DNA of 64,000 bases from Comamonas sp. NLF-1-9 (lineage in GTDB: Bacteria > Pseudomonadota > Gammaproteobacteria > Burkholderiales > Burkholderiaceae_C): positions 1,860,001-1,924,000 of the forward strand of contig NZ_CP078069.1 in NCBI RefSeq assembly GCF_019195435.1, read 5' to 3'. The translations under genes and the position numbers were made by a program. The notes beneath the pieces are model-generated. The model saw nothing but the letters and a program-made list of their open reading frames with translations. It ran no database searches and was not told the DNA's origin. This document shows, piece after piece, positions 7,979-17,534 of this stretch (its first letter is position 1; every line of letters starts with the position of its first letter).

Positions 7979-9523
7979 ATGAGACCGCTCGTGCGATTTT
8001 TCGATCTTTTCCTCCAGCCAGGCACCTGGATATTGCGTTCGCTGGGTCTGCGCGCCCGGTTGCTGCTGCTGGGCGGTTTGCTGGCGGGGCTGCTTCCGTG
8101 CGGACTGGCGTGGGCGTGGGACAGCGGCGCGTTGCTGTCGCTGCCGCTGGTGTCGGCATTTGTGTTGTGGGGTGCCCTCTCGTATCTGGGTGCATCCTGC
8201 GCACGTGAACTGCTTTCGGGTGTGCAGGCGCTGAGCCAGATCGCCCGCAACAACGCACGGGGCGACCTGTCACAAACCGTGGCGGTGCCTGGCCATGGCG
8301 AGCTGGCGCAAGTGGGGCAGCATTTGGAGTTCATGAACGAGAACTTCTCAGGACTGGTCGGCACCGTGCGCAACCAGGCCGTGCATGTAGCCCAGGACGG
8401 CAATGCCCTCACGCAGAGCATGCGGGATCTGGCCCAGCGCACCGAGGTGCAGGCTGCCAACCTGGAGCAGACCAGTGCCAGCATCGGAGCGCTCAGCGAA
8501 TCCGTGCTCGAGACCGCACAGCGCGCCAAGGACGTGGACAGCTTGACTCGTCGCGTGCGTGCCGAAGCCGATGCCGGTGCGGATGCCATGGAGGTTGCGG
8601 CATCCGCAATCAGCGATATCGCGGAGGGTTCGCGACGTATGGGAGAAATCGTCGGCGTGATCGACGGTATCGCTTTCCAGACCAACATCCTGGCGCTCAA
8701 TGCCGCCGTCGAAGCCGCACGCGCAGGCGAAAAAGGCCGTGGGTTCGCCGTGGTAGCCAGCGAGGTGCGCACCCTGGCGCAGCGCTGCGCCACGTCGGCC
8801 GGAGAGATTCGCGCCCTGATAGGACAAGCGGGTGAACAGGTGAAAACCGGTGTCGCGCGCACCGGAGACGTGAAGGAACGCCTGCAAACAGTGGTGCACG
8901 GCGTGCGCGAGGTCGCCGATGGTCTGAACGCGATCGCCGTGGCCAGCGAAACACAGAGCCTGACCTTGGGAGAGGTGGCGCATGCCGTCAGGGAACTGGA
9001 CCAGATCACCCAGCGCAACGGCAGCATGGTAGATCAAGTCGTGCAATCCGCACTGGGGCTGCGCGACCGGTCTTCCAGCCTCAGTGCGTCAGTAGCGGCG
9101 ATCCGGCTGAGACGGGGGACCGCTGACGAAGCCCAGGCGCTGGTGTACCGCGCGCTGGAACTGGTAAATCAAGTGGGGCTGGCTGCGGCGGCAGACCGCT
9201 TTCACGACACCACCAGCGATTTCCTCGATCGCGACCAGTACATCTTTGTCTTCGACCGCCAGGGCGTGTACCAGGTGTTTGGCGCCACCCCCGCCATGGT
9301 GGGCAAGACCGTGAACGACGTACGCGGACTCGATGGCCCCTATGTGCTGCGCGAATTTTTTGCGGCGGCGCAGCGCGGCGGCGGTTGGGTGGACTACGAA
9401 ATCGTCAACCCGGTCACCAGAGTAGTGGATGAAAAAACCTCTTTCATTCAGCCACTGGGACCGGAGCACATCATCGGTTGTGGCGTGTTCAAGCCCAAGG
9501 GCGGGTTCGGCCTGCAGAAATAA
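7979..9523 (+). CDS. Methyl-accepting chemotaxis protein with C-terminal Cache-like domain
   Basis: 514-residue chemoreceptor. Near residues 20-70 are two hydrophobic helices joined by only a few polar residues (AWDSG), so there is essentially no periplasmic sensor. A HAMP-like stretch follows, then methylation helices and the signalling hairpin tip (IAFQTNILALNAAVEAARAG, GRGFAVVASEVR). The last ~130 residues form an apparent sCache_2-type domain (YIFVFDRQGVYQVFGATP, MVGKTVNDVRGLDG, GGWVDYEIVNP, EKTSF, IIGCGVF). That module is normally periplasmic and N-terminal; here it is cytoplasmic and C-terminal. It signals through CheA/CheW encoded elsewhere. ATG 7979 matches the start of the first basic segment; the frame is open to 7883 but has no plausible signal there. 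Confidence 0.9.
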   Translation: MRPLVRFFDLFLQPGTWILRSLGLRARLLLLGGLLAGLLPCGLAWAWDSGALLSLPLVSAFVLWGALSYLGASCARELLSGVQALSQIARNNARGDLSQTVAVPGHGELAQVGQHLEFMNENFSGLVGTVRNQAVHVAQDGNALTQSMRDLAQRTEVQAANLEQTSASIGALSESVLETAQRAKDVDSLTRRVRAEADAGADAMEVAASAISDIAEGSRRMGEIVGVIDGIAFQTNILALNAAVEAARAGEKGRGFAVVASEVRTLAQRCATSAGEIRALIGQAGEQVKTGVARTGDVKERLQTVVHGVREVADGLNAIAVASETQSLTLGEVAHAVRELDQITQRNGSMVDQVVQSALGLRDRSSSLSASVAAIRLRRGTADEAQALVYRALELVNQVGLAAAADRFHDTTSDFLDRDQYIFVFDRQGVYQVFGATPAMVGKTVNDVRGLDGPYVLREFFAAAQRGGGWVDYEIVNPVTRVVDEKTSFIQPLGPEHIIGCGVFKPKGGFGLQK

Positions 9524-9650
9524 CCACCACCCGACAAAACCCGGGGCTTCATGCAGGCCGCTGCGCCGGGGTTCCACACGGCTTGCGCAGCGGCGGGGCG
9601 AGCATGGCTTCCTGGCACTCAGCCCGGAGTCGAGCGTCGCACGGGGCGGA

Positions 9651-11984
9651 TTACGCGGTGCACTCGGCCAGCTCCTCCGTGGCGACATGCACACGCAGTT
9701 CCTGCGCGGCCGCCACCATGTGCGCAAGCGACGGAGCAACCTCCTTCCATTGGCGCGTTTTCAGCCCGCAATCGGGGTTGACCCAGAGCTGGCTGGCCGC
9801 AATGCGCCTGGCCGCCGCGCGCATGCGCTCGACGATCTGCGCCTGCGTGGGCACGTTGGGTGAGTGGATGTCGTACACGCCCGGGCCGATGCCATTGGGA
9901 TAGGCAAAGTCCTCGAAGGCGGCGAGCAGTTCCAGGCCCGAGCGCGAGTTTTCGATGGTGATCACGTCGGCATCCATCGCGGCGATGGAGGCGATGATGT
10001 CGTTGAATTCGGAATAGCACATGTGGCTGTGGATCTGCGTCTCGTCGCGCACGCCGTTGGCCATGAGGCGAAAGGACGCGATCGCCCAATCGAGGTATTC
10101 CTGCCAGTCGGCGCGGCGCAGCGGCAGGCCTTCGCGAAAGGCCGCCTCGTCGATCTGGATGATGGGCACGCCCGCCGCTTCCAGATCGAGCACCTCGCCG
10201 CGCAGCGCCAGCGCCAGTTGGCGGCAAGTGAGCGAGCGCGGCTGGTCGTCGCGCACGAAGGACCAGTTGAGCATGGTGACCGGGCCGGTGAGCATGCCCT
10301 TCATCGGCCGCCGGGTGAGCGACTGCGCGTACTTGATCCAGTCCACGGTAATGGGGTGGGTGCGTTGGACGTCGCCATAGAGAATCGGCGGCTTGACGCA
10401 GCGCGAGCCATAGGACTGCACCCAGCCGTGGCTGCTGAAGGCATAGCCCGCCAGCTGCTCGCCAAAGTATTCGACCATGTCGTTGCGCTCGGCCTCGCCG
10501 TGCACCAGCACGTCCAGGCCCAGCGCCTCCTGCTCGCGCACGCAGTGGGCGATTTCGGCGCGCATGGCCTTTTCATAGTCCAGATCGGACAGGCGCCCGG
10601 CCTTGTGCTCCTTGCGCGCACGGCGGATTTCGGCGGTTTGCGGAAACGACCCTATGGTCGTCGTCGGCCACGCGGGCAGGCCGAGCTTCTTGGCCTGCAG
10701 CGGCGCGCGCACCGCATAGGCGCTGTGGCGCTGCTCCAGCGCGGGCATGGCCTGCTGCAGCGCTTGCGCCACTTGTGCATCGTGCACCCGGGGGGAGGCG
10801 CGGCGGCTGGCGAGCGCGGCGGCGTTGTGCGCCAGTTCGCTGGCCACGGCTGCGCGCCCTTCGTTGAGCGCGCGGCCGAGCACGCGCAACTCATCGAGCT
10901 TTTGCAGTCCGAAGGCGAGCCAGGATTTGATTTCCGGATCCAGCGTGGTTTCGCTCTCCAGATCGACCGGCACATGCAGCAGCGAGCAACTGGGCGCCAG
11001 CCACAGGCGCTCGCCCAGCTGCGCGGCGATCGGCTCCAGCCAGGCCAGCAGTTCGTTCAGGTCGCTCTTCCAGACGTTGCGCCCGTCGATCACGCCCAGC
11101 GACAGCACTTTGTGTGGCGGCAGCAGGCCGATGAGTTGCTGCACGTCGGCGCGATCGGCCAATGCATCCACGTGCAGGCCGGCCACGGGCAGGTTGGCGG
11201 CCAGGTATTTGTTGTCCAGCAGCGGGCCGAAATAGCTGGCCAGCAGAATCTTCACGCGGCAGCTCTTGAGCTGGTGGTAGGCAGTGTTGAAGGCATGCTG
11301 CCAGTCGGCATCAAGCTGAGTCACCAGAATCGGCTCGTCGATCTGCACCCACTCAACGCCTTGCGCGGCCAGCTGCTCCAGCAGCTCGGCATACACCGGC
11401 AGCAGGCGCGCCAAGAGGTCCAGCTTGTTCGAGCCGTCATGCGCCTTGCCCAGCGCCAGATAGCTCACCGGGCCGATCAAGACCGGCTTGGCCTTCACGC
11501 CCTGTGCCCGCGCTTCGGCCAGTTGCGCGAGCAGGCGCGTGGCGTCGAGCTTGAAGGCCGTGTCGGCGCTCAGCTCGGGCACGATGTAGTGGTAGTTGGT
11601 ATTGAACCACTTGGTCATCTCGCCTGCGGCCACGCCGCCGCAGCAGGCGTGGTGCTCGTCGTGCTCGTGGGCCGCACTGTCGGCGCTCCTGCCGCGCGCC
11701 ACGCGAAAGTAGTTGTCCAGCTCGTCGCCGTGGTAGCCGCGCACGCGCTCGGGCAGGTTGCCCAGGGTGAAGCTCATGTCCAGCACCTGGTCGTAGAGCG
11801 AAAAATCGCCGACCGGCACCGCATCCAGCCCCTGCTGGGCCGCCCAGTGGCGCGCGCGCAGTTCGGCGGCGGTGGTGAGCAGCGCCGCGCGCCCGTCCTC
11901 GCCCTTCCAGTAGCGCTCCAGCGCCCATTTGAGTTCACGCTGCGCGCCTATGCGCGAAAAGCCCAGGTTGTGCAGTCTGGCCAC
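9651..11984 (-). CDS. metE: Cobalamin-independent methionine synthase
   Basis: Transfers a methyl group from methyltetrahydropteroyltriglutamate to homocysteine. 777 residues from GTG 11984, chosen because AAGGAG lies 6 nt upstream; the frame runs back to 12029 without a better site. The N-terminal domain has [14 protein letters not shown]; the catalytic C-terminal half carries [10 protein letters not shown], the zinc ligands in [11 protein letters not shown] and NPDCGLKTR, and ENSRSG. Residues 106-117 ([13 protein letters not shown] region) replace the usual Pro/Ala-rich loop before [13 protein letters not shown] with a His/Cys-rich run, an unusual possible metal-binding insert. It is divergent from metR and almost certainly MetR-activated. 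Confidence 0.96.
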   Translation of the reverse strand: MARLHNLGFSRIGAQRELKWALERYWKGEDGRAALLTTAAELRARHWAAQQGLDAVPVGDFSLYDQVLDMSFTLGNLPERVRGYHGDELDNYFRVARGRSADSAAHEHDEHHACCGGVAAGEMTKWFNTNYHYIVPELSADTAFKLDATRLLAQLAEARAQGVKAKPVLIGPVSYLALGKAHDGSNKLDLLARLLPVYAELLEQLAAQGVEWVQIDEPILVTQLDADWQHAFNTAYHQLKSCRVKILLASYFGPLLDNKYLAANLPVAGLHVDALADRADVQQLIGLLPPHKVLSLGVIDGRNVWKSDLNELLAWLEPIAAQLGERLWLAPSCSLLHVPVDLESETTLDPEIKSWLAFGLQKLDELRVLGRALNEGRAAVASELAHNAAALASRRASPRVHDAQVAQALQQAMPALEQRHSAYAVRAPLQAKKLGLPAWPTTTIGSFPQTAEIRRARKEHKAGRLSDLDYEKAMRAEIAHCVREQEALGLDVLVHGEAERNDMVEYFGEQLAGYAFSSHGWVQSYGSRCVKPPILYGDVQRTHPITVDWIKYAQSLTRRPMKGMLTGPVTMLNWSFVRDDQPRSLTCRQLALALRGEVLDLEAAGVPIIQIDEAAFREGLPLRRADWQEYLDWAIASFRLMANGVRDETQIHSHMCYSEFNDIIASIAAMDADVITIENSRSGLELLAAFEDFAYPNGIGPGVYDIHSPNVPTQAQIVERMRAAARRIAASQLWVNPDCGLKTRQWKEVAPSLAHMVAAAQELRVHVATEELAECTA

Positions 11985-12069
11985 GGTTTCCTCCTTCCGA
12001 TTCGGGTTGACTGCGGGCATCCTAGGCAAGCTGAACCATGAAGTAAAATGGTATTAATTCACCGATTGA

Positions 12070-12082
12070 TGAATTGAATTCA
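12070..12082. promoter_or_regulatory. MetR binding site between metE and metR
   Basis: TGAATTGAATTCA is an exact match to the MetR consensus TGAA-N5-TTCA and a near-perfect palindrome. It sits 5 bp before the metR ATG and about 85 bp from the metE start, so the same site could activate metE and repress metR. Confidence 0.85.
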
Positions 12083-12087
12083 TCCAT

Positions 12088-13011
12088 ATGCTGGAACGCA
12101 TCCACCTGTCCATCGTGGCTGAGGTCGAACGCCAGGGCTCGCTCACCGCCGCTGCCGAGCGCCTGTGCCTGACCCAGTCGGCGCTCAGCCACAGCATGCG
12201 CAAGCTGGAAGAGCAACTGGGCACCGCCGTCTGGCTGCGCGAGGGGCGCGGCCTGCGCCTGACCCAGGCCGGGCGCTATCTGCTGGCCCAAGCCCAGCGC
12301 CTGCTGCCCCAGCTGGAGCTGACCGAAGCGCGCCTGCGCCAGTTTGCGCAAGGCCAGCGCGGCACGCTGCGCATAGGCATGGAGTGCCACCCCTGCTACC
12401 AGTGGTTGCTCAAGATCGTCTCGCCCTACCTCGCGGCCTGGCCGGACGTGGACGTGGACGTGCGCCAGAAATTCCAGTTCGGCGGCATTGAGGCGCTGCA
12501 AAACCACGAGATCGACCTGCTGGTCACACCCGACCCGGTGCAGCACGAGGGCCTGGTGTTCGAGCCGGTGTTCGATTACGAGCAGGTGCTGCTGGTCGCG
12601 GCCACGCACCGCCTCATCGGGCGCGAGTACCTGCGCCCCGCTGATCTGGCCAGCGAAACCCTGATCACCTACCCCGTCCCCAAAGACCGACTGGACGTGT
12701 ACACCCAATTCCTGCTGCCCGCCGGCCAAGCGCCGCGCGAGCACAAGACGATAGAGACCACCGACATCATGGTGCAGATGGTGGCAAGCGGCCGCGGCGT
12801 GGCGGCGCTGCCGCGCTGGCTGGCGCTGGAATACGCCGAACGCATGGCGGTGGCGGCGCTGCGCCTGGGCAGGAAGGGCATTGCCAAGCAGATACACCTG
12901 GGCGCACGCGAAGGCGATTTGCCGACGGACTACCTTGCCGCTTTCATCGAGCTGGCCCGGGGATATCAGCCCGCCCCCTCTCGCCTCCCGGGCAAACCCG
13001 GTTCACCATGA
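12088..13011 (+). CDS. metR: LysR-type regulator of methionine synthesis, MetR
   Basis: 307-residue LysR-family regulator, homocysteine-responsive in known members. The winged HTH occupies residues about 1-60 ([33 protein letters not shown]). The effector domain with [10 protein letters not shown] and [18 protein letters not shown] follows, as in E. coli MetR. The divergent metE partner and the MetR box just upstream of the ATG make the assignment strong. The box position predicts autoregulation. Confidence 0.95.
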   Translation: MLERIHLSIVAEVERQGSLTAAAERLCLTQSALSHSMRKLEEQLGTAVWLREGRGLRLTQAGRYLLAQAQRLLPQLELTEARLRQFAQGQRGTLRIGMECHPCYQWLLKIVSPYLAAWPDVDVDVRQKFQFGGIEALQNHEIDLLVTPDPVQHEGLVFEPVFDYEQVLLVAATHRLIGREYLRPADLASETLITYPVPKDRLDVYTQFLLPAGQAPREHKTIETTDIMVQMVASGRGVAALPRWLALEYAERMAVAALRLGRKGIAKQIHLGAREGDLPTDYLAAFIELARGYQPAPSRLPGKPGSP

Positions 13012-13030
13012 GCGAAGGCACGCATATACT
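13002..13030 (+). promoter_or_regulatory. Putative promoter of the glnHPQ-like operon
   Basis: -35 TTCACC (13002-13007), a 17-nt spacer and -10 TATACT (13025-13030), overlapping the metR 3' end. The predicted start lies about 55 nt before glnH. A 12-bp palindrome (13045-13056) falls in the leader. Confidence 0.5.
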
Positions 13031-13093
13031 GCGCGGCTCAAAACGCCCGTACGGGCACGAGCCACAAGCTCGCAACCATTTTCAGGAGACCCC

Positions 13094-13843
13094 ATGAAAT
13101 TCACCCACGCCCTCAAGGCCGCCGCGCTCGCCTTGACCATGACGCTGGCCATGCCGGCCGCGCACGCCGCCGACAAGACCTTGGTCGTCGCCACCGACAC
13201 CGCCTTCGTGCCCTTCGAGTTCAAGCAGGACGGCAAGTACACGGGTTTTGACATCCAGCTCTGGGAAGCGATCGCCAAGCAGGCGAACCTGGAGTACAAG
13301 CTGCAACCGATGGACTTCAACGGCATCATCCCGGGCCTGCAAACCAAGAGCATCGACGCGGCGCTGGCCGGCATCACGATCCGCGAGGACCGCGCCAAGG
13401 TGGTGGATTTCTCCGACCCCTACTATGAGTCGGGCCTGGCCATCCTGGCGCCGGAAAACAGCACCATCAAGACCGCCAAGGACCTTGATGGCAAGACCGT
13501 GGCGGTGAAGACCGGCACCGTGGGCGTGGACTACATGAAGGCCAATGTGCCGGGCGCCAAGCTCAAGCTCTTCCCCAACATCGACAACGCCTTCCTCGAA
13601 CTGGCCACGGGCCGCATCGACGCCGTGGTGCACGACACGCCCAACGTGCAGTACTACGCCAAGACCGCCGGCGCGGGCAAGGTGAAGGTGACCGGCTCGC
13701 TCAAGAGCGGCGACTTCTACGGCATCGCCTTCCCCAAAGGCAGCGACCTCGTGCCGGTGGTGAACAAGGCGCTCAAGGAGCTCAAGGCCAACGGCACCTA
13801 CGACAAGCTCTACGAGACCTGGTTCGGCAAAAAGCCCGACTGA
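13094..13843 (+). CDS. glnH: Amino acid ABC transporter, periplasmic binding protein (GlnH-like)
   Basis: 249-residue solute-binding protein with a classical signal peptide (about residues 1-25, ending AHA-A). The mature part is strikingly like E. coli Gln[74 protein letters not shown]. It delivers glutamine or a related amino acid to the permease. RBS AGGAG lies 7 nt before ATG 13094. A hairpin between this gene and glnP (13868-13894) probably lets the binding protein be made in excess. Glutamine specificity is inferred from similarity. Confidence 0.9.
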   Translation: MKFTHALKAAALALTMTLAMPAAHAADKTLVVATDTAFVPFEFKQDGKYTGFDIQLWEAIAKQANLEYKLQPMDFNGIIPGLQTKSIDAALAGITIREDRAKVVDFSDPYYESGLAILAPENSTIKTAKDLDGKTVAVKTGTVGVDYMKANVPGAKLKLFPNIDNAFLELATGRIDAVVHDTPNVQYYAKTAGAGKVKVTGSLKSGDFYGIAFPKGSDLVPVVNKALKELKANGTYDKLYETWFGKKPD

Positions 13844-13867
13844 TCAGCCGCGTTTGCGCCTGAAAAC

Positions 13868-13900
13868 GCCGCCCTCTCCCGCAGGAGGGGCGGCTTTGTT
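13868..13900 (+). terminator. Intercistronic attenuator between glnH and glnP
   Basis: GCCGCCC (13868-13874) pairs with GGGCGGC (13888-13894), followed by TTTGTTTTT. It lies 25 bp after the glnH stop within the operon, a usual place for partial termination after a binding-protein gene. Confidence 0.65.
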
Positions 13901-13920
13901 TTTACCAGCGGAGCAAAGCG

Positions 13921-14748
13921 ATGGTCTTTGATTGGTCTTCCATCTGGGCCGCCTGGCCCGATCTGATGGCGGGCGCCTGGATGACGCTGAAAATCACCGC
14001 GCTGGGCCTGCTCGGCGGCTGCGTGATTGGTGCGCTGTCGGGCATCGTCGTCACCTACATCCAGGTGCCCATCAACCGGCGCAATGCGCTGTACGGTGCC
14101 GCCGTGCTGGTGCTGATCGGCCTGGTGGCGCACTTTGCCGGCGGCCCGCTGGCCCGGGTGCCGGGCGGCGTGCTGGCGGCCCTGGTGCTGGCGGCGCTGG
14201 CGCTGCTGCTGTGGCGCCGCCCCGAATGGCTGGGGCGCGGCGCATCCGTGCTGGCGCAGCTCTTCATCCTGGTGATACGCGGCACGCCCATCGTGGTGCA
14301 GGTGATGTTCATCTACTTCGCGCTGCCACTCCTGGTGAACCTGCGCATCGACGGCTATACCGCGGCCATCTTCACGCTGATGATCAACTCCGGCGCCTAC
14401 ATCGCCGAGATCGTGCGCGCGGGCCTGCTGTCGGTGCCCAAGGGGCTGCACGAGGCGGGCCTGGCCATGGGCCTGCCCTTTTACAAGATCATGGCCTACA
14501 TCGTCGGCCCGGTGGCGCTGCGGCGCATGATCCCGACCATGGGCAACCAGTGCATCATCAGCCTGAAGGATTCGTCGCTGTTCATCGTCATCGGCGTGGC
14601 CGAGCTCACGCGCCAGGGCCAGGAGATCATCGCGACCAACTTCCGCGCGGTAGAGATCTGGGGCACCGTGGCCATCATCTATCTGTTCATGACGGGCTGC
14701 ATCGCGCTGGTGCTCAAGGTCGTCGAACACCGCACGCGCATCCTATGA
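13921..14748 (+). CDS. glnP: Amino acid ABC transporter permease (GlnP-like) with extra segment
   Basis: 275-residue inner-membrane permease of the His/Glu/Gln/Arg/opine family; about 219 residues is usual for GlnP. The first TM and the C-terminal core are typical, including the EAA loop ([23 protein letters not shown]) that contacts GlnQ, and LSVPKGL and [13 protein letters not shown]. Residues about 45-110 are additional: two hydrophobic helices ([20 protein letters not shown] and a second around 80-100) inserted after TM1. GlnQ starts inside the stop codon (ATGA), so the genes are coupled. Confidence 0.88.
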   Translation: MVFDWSSIWAAWPDLMAGAWMTLKITALGLLGGCVIGALSGIVVTYIQVPINRRNALYGAAVLVLIGLVAHFAGGPLARVPGGVLAALVLAALALLLWRRPEWLGRGASVLAQLFILVIRGTPIVVQVMFIYFALPLLVNLRIDGYTAAIFTLMINSGAYIAEIVRAGLLSVPKGLHEAGLAMGLPFYKIMAYIVGPVALRRMIPTMGNQCIISLKDSSLFIVIGVAELTRQGQEIIATNFRAVEIWGTVAIIYLFMTGCIALVLKVVEHRTRIL

Positions 14749-15473
14749 GCATCGTCGAATTCAAGAACGTCACCAAGCGCTTTGGCAGCAACACGGTGCT
14801 CGACGGCATCAGCCTGGCGATCGAGCCAGGCGAAGTGGTGGTGATCGTCGGCCCTTCGGGCTCGGGCAAGTCCACGCTGCTGCGCTGCATCAACGCGCTG
14901 GAAACCATCGAGGGCGGCGACATCGTCGTCGACGGCCTGAGCGTGCGCGGCAAGCCCGCGCAGGTGCGCCTGCTGCGCCGCGAAGCGGGCATGGTGTTCC
15001 AGCAGTTCAACCTGTTTCCCCAGCTCACCGCGCTGGAGAACGTGATGTTCGGCCCGCTGCATACGCGTGGCGCTTCAAAAACCGAGGCACGCGAACAGGC
15101 CCGAGCGCTGCTCGCGCGCGTGGGCCTGGACGAGCGCGAGAACCACTACCCCGGCCAGCTCTCGGGCGGGCAGCAGCAGCGCGTGGCGATTGCGCGCGCG
15201 CTCGCCATCAAGCCCAAGCTGATGCTGTTTGACGAACCCACGTCGGCACTCGACCCCGAGCTGCGCCACGAGGTGCTGAAGGTGATGCAGGACGTGGCCG
15301 AAACCGGCATGACCATGGTCGTCGTCACGCACGAGATGGAGTTCGCGCGCAAGGTCGGCAGCCGCCTGCTGTTCATGGACGGCGGGCGCATCGCCGAAGA
15401 CGGCAATCCCGAAGAGCTGCTCACGCGGCCCAGCTCGCAACGCCTGCAGGAATTCTTGCAGCACGTGGCCTAA
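14745..15473 (+). CDS. glnQ: Amino acid ABC transporter ATP-binding protein (GlnQ-like)
   Basis: 242-residue ATPase that powers the importer. Walker [11 protein letters not shown]-loop [20 protein letters not shown] signature LSGGQQQR, Walker [15 protein letters not shown] and H-loop VVTHEME are all intact. ATG 14745 overlaps the glnP stop. The 3' end (TAA 15471-15473) overlaps the stop of the convergent sensor kinase gene by 4 bp, leaving no intergenic space. Confidence 0.95.
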   Translation: MSIVEFKNVTKRFGSNTVLDGISLAIEPGEVVVIVGPSGSGKSTLLRCINALETIEGGDIVVDGLSVRGKPAQVRLLRREAGMVFQQFNLFPQLTALENVMFGPLHTRGASKTEAREQARALLARVGLDERENHYPGQLSGGQQQRVAIARALAIKPKLMLFDEPTSALDPELRHEVLKVMQDVAETGMTMVVVTHEMEFARKVGSRLLFMDGGRIAEDGNPEELLTRPSSQRLQEFLQHVA

Positions 15474-16816
15474 GGCGGTGCTGCGGGCGCAAACGCGAGT
15501 TCCACGCACAGCCCGCCCAGGCGCTCGGAACGCTGCAGCGTGAGCCGCGCGCCGTGGCGCTCGGCCACCGCCTGCACGATGGCCAGGCCCAGGCCGCTGC
15601 CCGGCGCCTGCGGCGCGCTCTGGGGTGAGCGGTAGAAACGCCCGAGCACGCGCTCGCGTTCGGCCTCGGGAATGCCCGGGCCGCTGTCTTCCACGCGCAG
15701 CCGCACTGCCGCGCCGTCGCAGGCGAGCACCACGTCCACGCGCCCGCCCTCGGGCGTGTACTTGATGGCGTTGTCCAGCAGATTGCGCAGGAGCAGGCGC
15801 AGCTCTTCGGCCACGCCTTGCACCGGGCAGGCAGCTGGCGCGGGCTCGGCCAGGCCGACGTCGATGCCGCGCGCCTGGGCGCTGGCGGCCACGTCGGCCA
15901 GGGCCAGGCGGGCCACTTGCACCAGATCGAGCGGCGCCATGGCCGCGCCCTCGGCCTCCTGGCGCGCCAGCACCAGCAGCTGCTCCACCAGCCGCGCCGC
16001 GCGGTCGATGCCGGCTTCAAGCCTGGCGACGGCGCGCTCGCGCGCGGGCTCGTCGGCGGCGCGGCGCAGGCCCTGTGCTTGCAGCTTGAGCGCGGCCAGC
16101 GGCGAGCGCAGCTCGTGCGCGGCGTCGGCGACAAAGTCCTGCTGCGCCGCGAAGGCCTGGCGCACACGCGCAAACAGCGCGTTCAGTTCGTCGACCAGCG
16201 GCTGCACCTCGGCGGGCAGATCGGCCGCATGCAGCGCCGACAAGTCCTGCGGCTGGCGGCGCGCGACCTGCGAGCGCACGCGCTCGACCGGCACGAACAG
16301 GCGCCCGAGCAGCCACCACACGGCCAGCGCCAGCAGCGGCGCCATCACCGCCAGCGGCAGCAGCGAGCGCCAGGCCAGGCCGCGCGCCATCTTGCGCCGC
16401 ACCGCCAGGTCTTGCGCCACCTGGATGACCTGCGAGCGCGTCTGCAGCGAAAAGACCCGGTAGCTTCTGCCGTGGGCGCGCACGTCCTGAAAACCAAGCA
16501 CCGCGCGCTGGGGCAGCAGGTCGCCCAGGGCCGACTCGAAGATGCGCAGCCCCTCGTTGGTCCAGACCTGCACGATGAATTCGTTGTTCTCGTACTCCGG
16601 GCGCAGGCTGCCCATGCCCTTGGCGTCGGCGGGCAGGCCGGCGCGCAGCGCAAAGGCGGTTTGCCGCATGTGGTAGTCGAACAAGGCATCGGCCTCGCCC
16701 AGCGCGGTCTTGTAGGCAAACAGGCCTTGAACGCACGCGGTTACTGCGATGGCAGCTATCAAAACGATGAGCAACCGCAAGCGCAGCGACTGCGGCAGGC
16801 GCGCACCCAGGCTCAT
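15470..16816 (-). CDS. Two-component sensor histidine kinase (QseC-like)
   Basis: 448-residue inner-membrane sensor kinase. TM1 covers residues ~13-34, a periplasmic domain ~35-145, TM2 ~152-172, then HAMP. The phosphoacceptor box DFVADAAHELRSPLAALKLQ has H234, followed by N-box NLLDNAIKYTPEGG, G1 DSGPGIP and G2 GSGLGLAIV. It phosphorylates the regulator encoded immediately upstream (ATGA overlap). Arrangement and sequence resemble QseC/PmrB-type kinases; the signal is unknown. Residues ~17-34, essentially TM1, are encoded by a copy of the interspersed repeat. The long open frame extending to 17506 is an antiparallel shadow and was not used. Confidence 0.92.
   Translation of the reverse strand: MSLGARLPQSLRLRLLIVLIAAIAVTACVQGLFAYKTALGEADALFDYHMRQTAFALRAGLPADAKGMGSLRPEYENNEFIVQVWTNEGLRIFESALGDLLPQRAVLGFQDVRAHGRSYRVFSLQTRSQVIQVAQDLAVRRKMARGLAWRSLLPLAVMAPLLALAVWWLLGRLFVPVERVRSQVARRQPQDLSALHAADLPAEVQPLVDELNALFARVRQAFAAQQDFVADAAHELRSPLAALKLQAQGLRRAADEPARERAVARLEAGIDRAARLVEQLLVLARQEAEGAAMAPLDLVQVARLALADVAASAQARGIDVGLAEPAPAACPVQGVAEELRLLLRNLLDNAIKYTPEGGRVDVVLACDGAAVRLRVEDSGPGIPEAERERVLGRFYRSPQSAPQAPGSGLGLAIVQAVAERHGARLTLQRSERLGGLCVELAFAPAAPP
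16717..16766 (+). repeat. Interspersed repeat, copy in the sensor kinase gene
   Basis: Plus strand shows CAAA..GGCCT..A.CGC at the left and GCAGCTATCAAAAC at the right, the same ends as the intergenic copy at 24827-24882. Translated on the minus strand it makes TM1 of the kinase. Confidence 0.7.
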
Positions 16817-17469
16817 TTGGGCACCATGTAGCCCACGCCGCGCACGTTCAGTACCAGGGCCGCGCCCAGCTTCTTGCGCAGGCCGTGGATGAAGACTTCC
16901 ACCGCGTTGCTGCCGATCTCCTCGCCCCAGCCGTAGAGCTTGTCTTCGAGCTGCTGGCGCGAGAGCACCATGCCGGGGCGCGCGATCAAGGGCTCGAGCA
17001 CCGCCCATTCGCGCGCCGAAAGCAGCACTGGCCGGCCCTGCACGGTCACCTCGCGCGTGGCGGGGTTGATGGCCACGCCCTTGTGCTCGTAGACCGGCTC
17101 GGCGCGACCGGCGGCGCGGCGCAGCAGGGCGCGGATGCGCGCGAGCAGCTCGTCCAGGTCGTAGGGCTTGAGCACGTAGTCGTCGGCGCCCGCGTCCAGC
17201 CCCTCGATGCGCTGGGCCACGCCGTCGCGCGCCGTGGCGATCAGCACCGGCGTGCGGTCGCGCCGCGCGCGCAGCGTGCGCAGCACCGCCAGGCCATCGC
17301 GCCCGGGCAGGCCCAGGTCCAGCAGCACCAGGTCGTAGTTCTGGGCCGCAAGCGCCGCGTCGGCCGCGCGCCCGTCGCGCACCCAGTCCAGCGCATAGTC
17401 CTGTGCGCGCAGCTGCTCGGCCACGGCGTCGCCGATCATCTCGTCGTCTTCCACCAGCAAGAGGCGCAT
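16813..17469 (-). CDS. OmpR/PhoB-family response regulator (QseB-like)
   Basis: 218-residue DNA-binding response regulator. The receiver domain (1-~115) has the acidic pair E7/D8/D9, phosphoacceptor D51 (VLLDLGLPGRDG) and K101 (DYVLKPYDL). The winged-helix effector (~130-218) carries LSAREWAVLEPLIARPG, VEVFIHGLRKKLG and VRGVGYMV. It is first in a two-gene operon with the kinase. Its targets are unknown; the divergently placed protease gene upstream is a candidate because such pairs often control envelope functions, but no binding site was identified. Confidence 0.93.
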   Translation of the reverse strand: MRLLLVEDDEMIGDAVAEQLRAQDYALDWVRDGRAADAALAAQNYDLVLLDLGLPGRDGLAVLRTLRARRDRTPVLIATARDGVAQRIEGLDAGADDYVLKPYDLDELLARIRALLRRAAGRAEPVYEHKGVAINPATREVTVQGRPVLLSAREWAVLEPLIARPGMVLSRQQLEDKLYGWGEEIGSNAVEVFIHGLRKKLGAALVLNVRGVGYMVPK

Positions 17470-17489
17470 GGGCGTCAGGATACGGCAAA

Positions 17490-17518
17490 GCCCGCGGCCC
17501 GTGCATCGGACCGCGGGC
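17490..17518 (-). terminator. Terminator after the Do-like protease gene
   Basis: GCCCGCGG (17490-17497) pairs with CCGCGGGC (17511-17518), followed on the minus strand by TTTGCC. It lies 17 bp past the protease stop and 21 bp before the response-regulator start. The T tract is short, so some read-through is possible. Confidence 0.5.
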
Positions 17519-17534
17519 CTGGGCGCGCGCAGCT

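Noticed and set aside
9864..12041. 725-codon plus-strand frame opposite metE
   Set aside because: Composition is that of an antisense shadow, and metE motifs are complete on the minus strand.
11985..12069. SAM or other riboswitch upstream of metE
   Set aside because: Only 85 bp lie between metE and the MetR box, with no SAM-I-like helices; a MetR box explains control.
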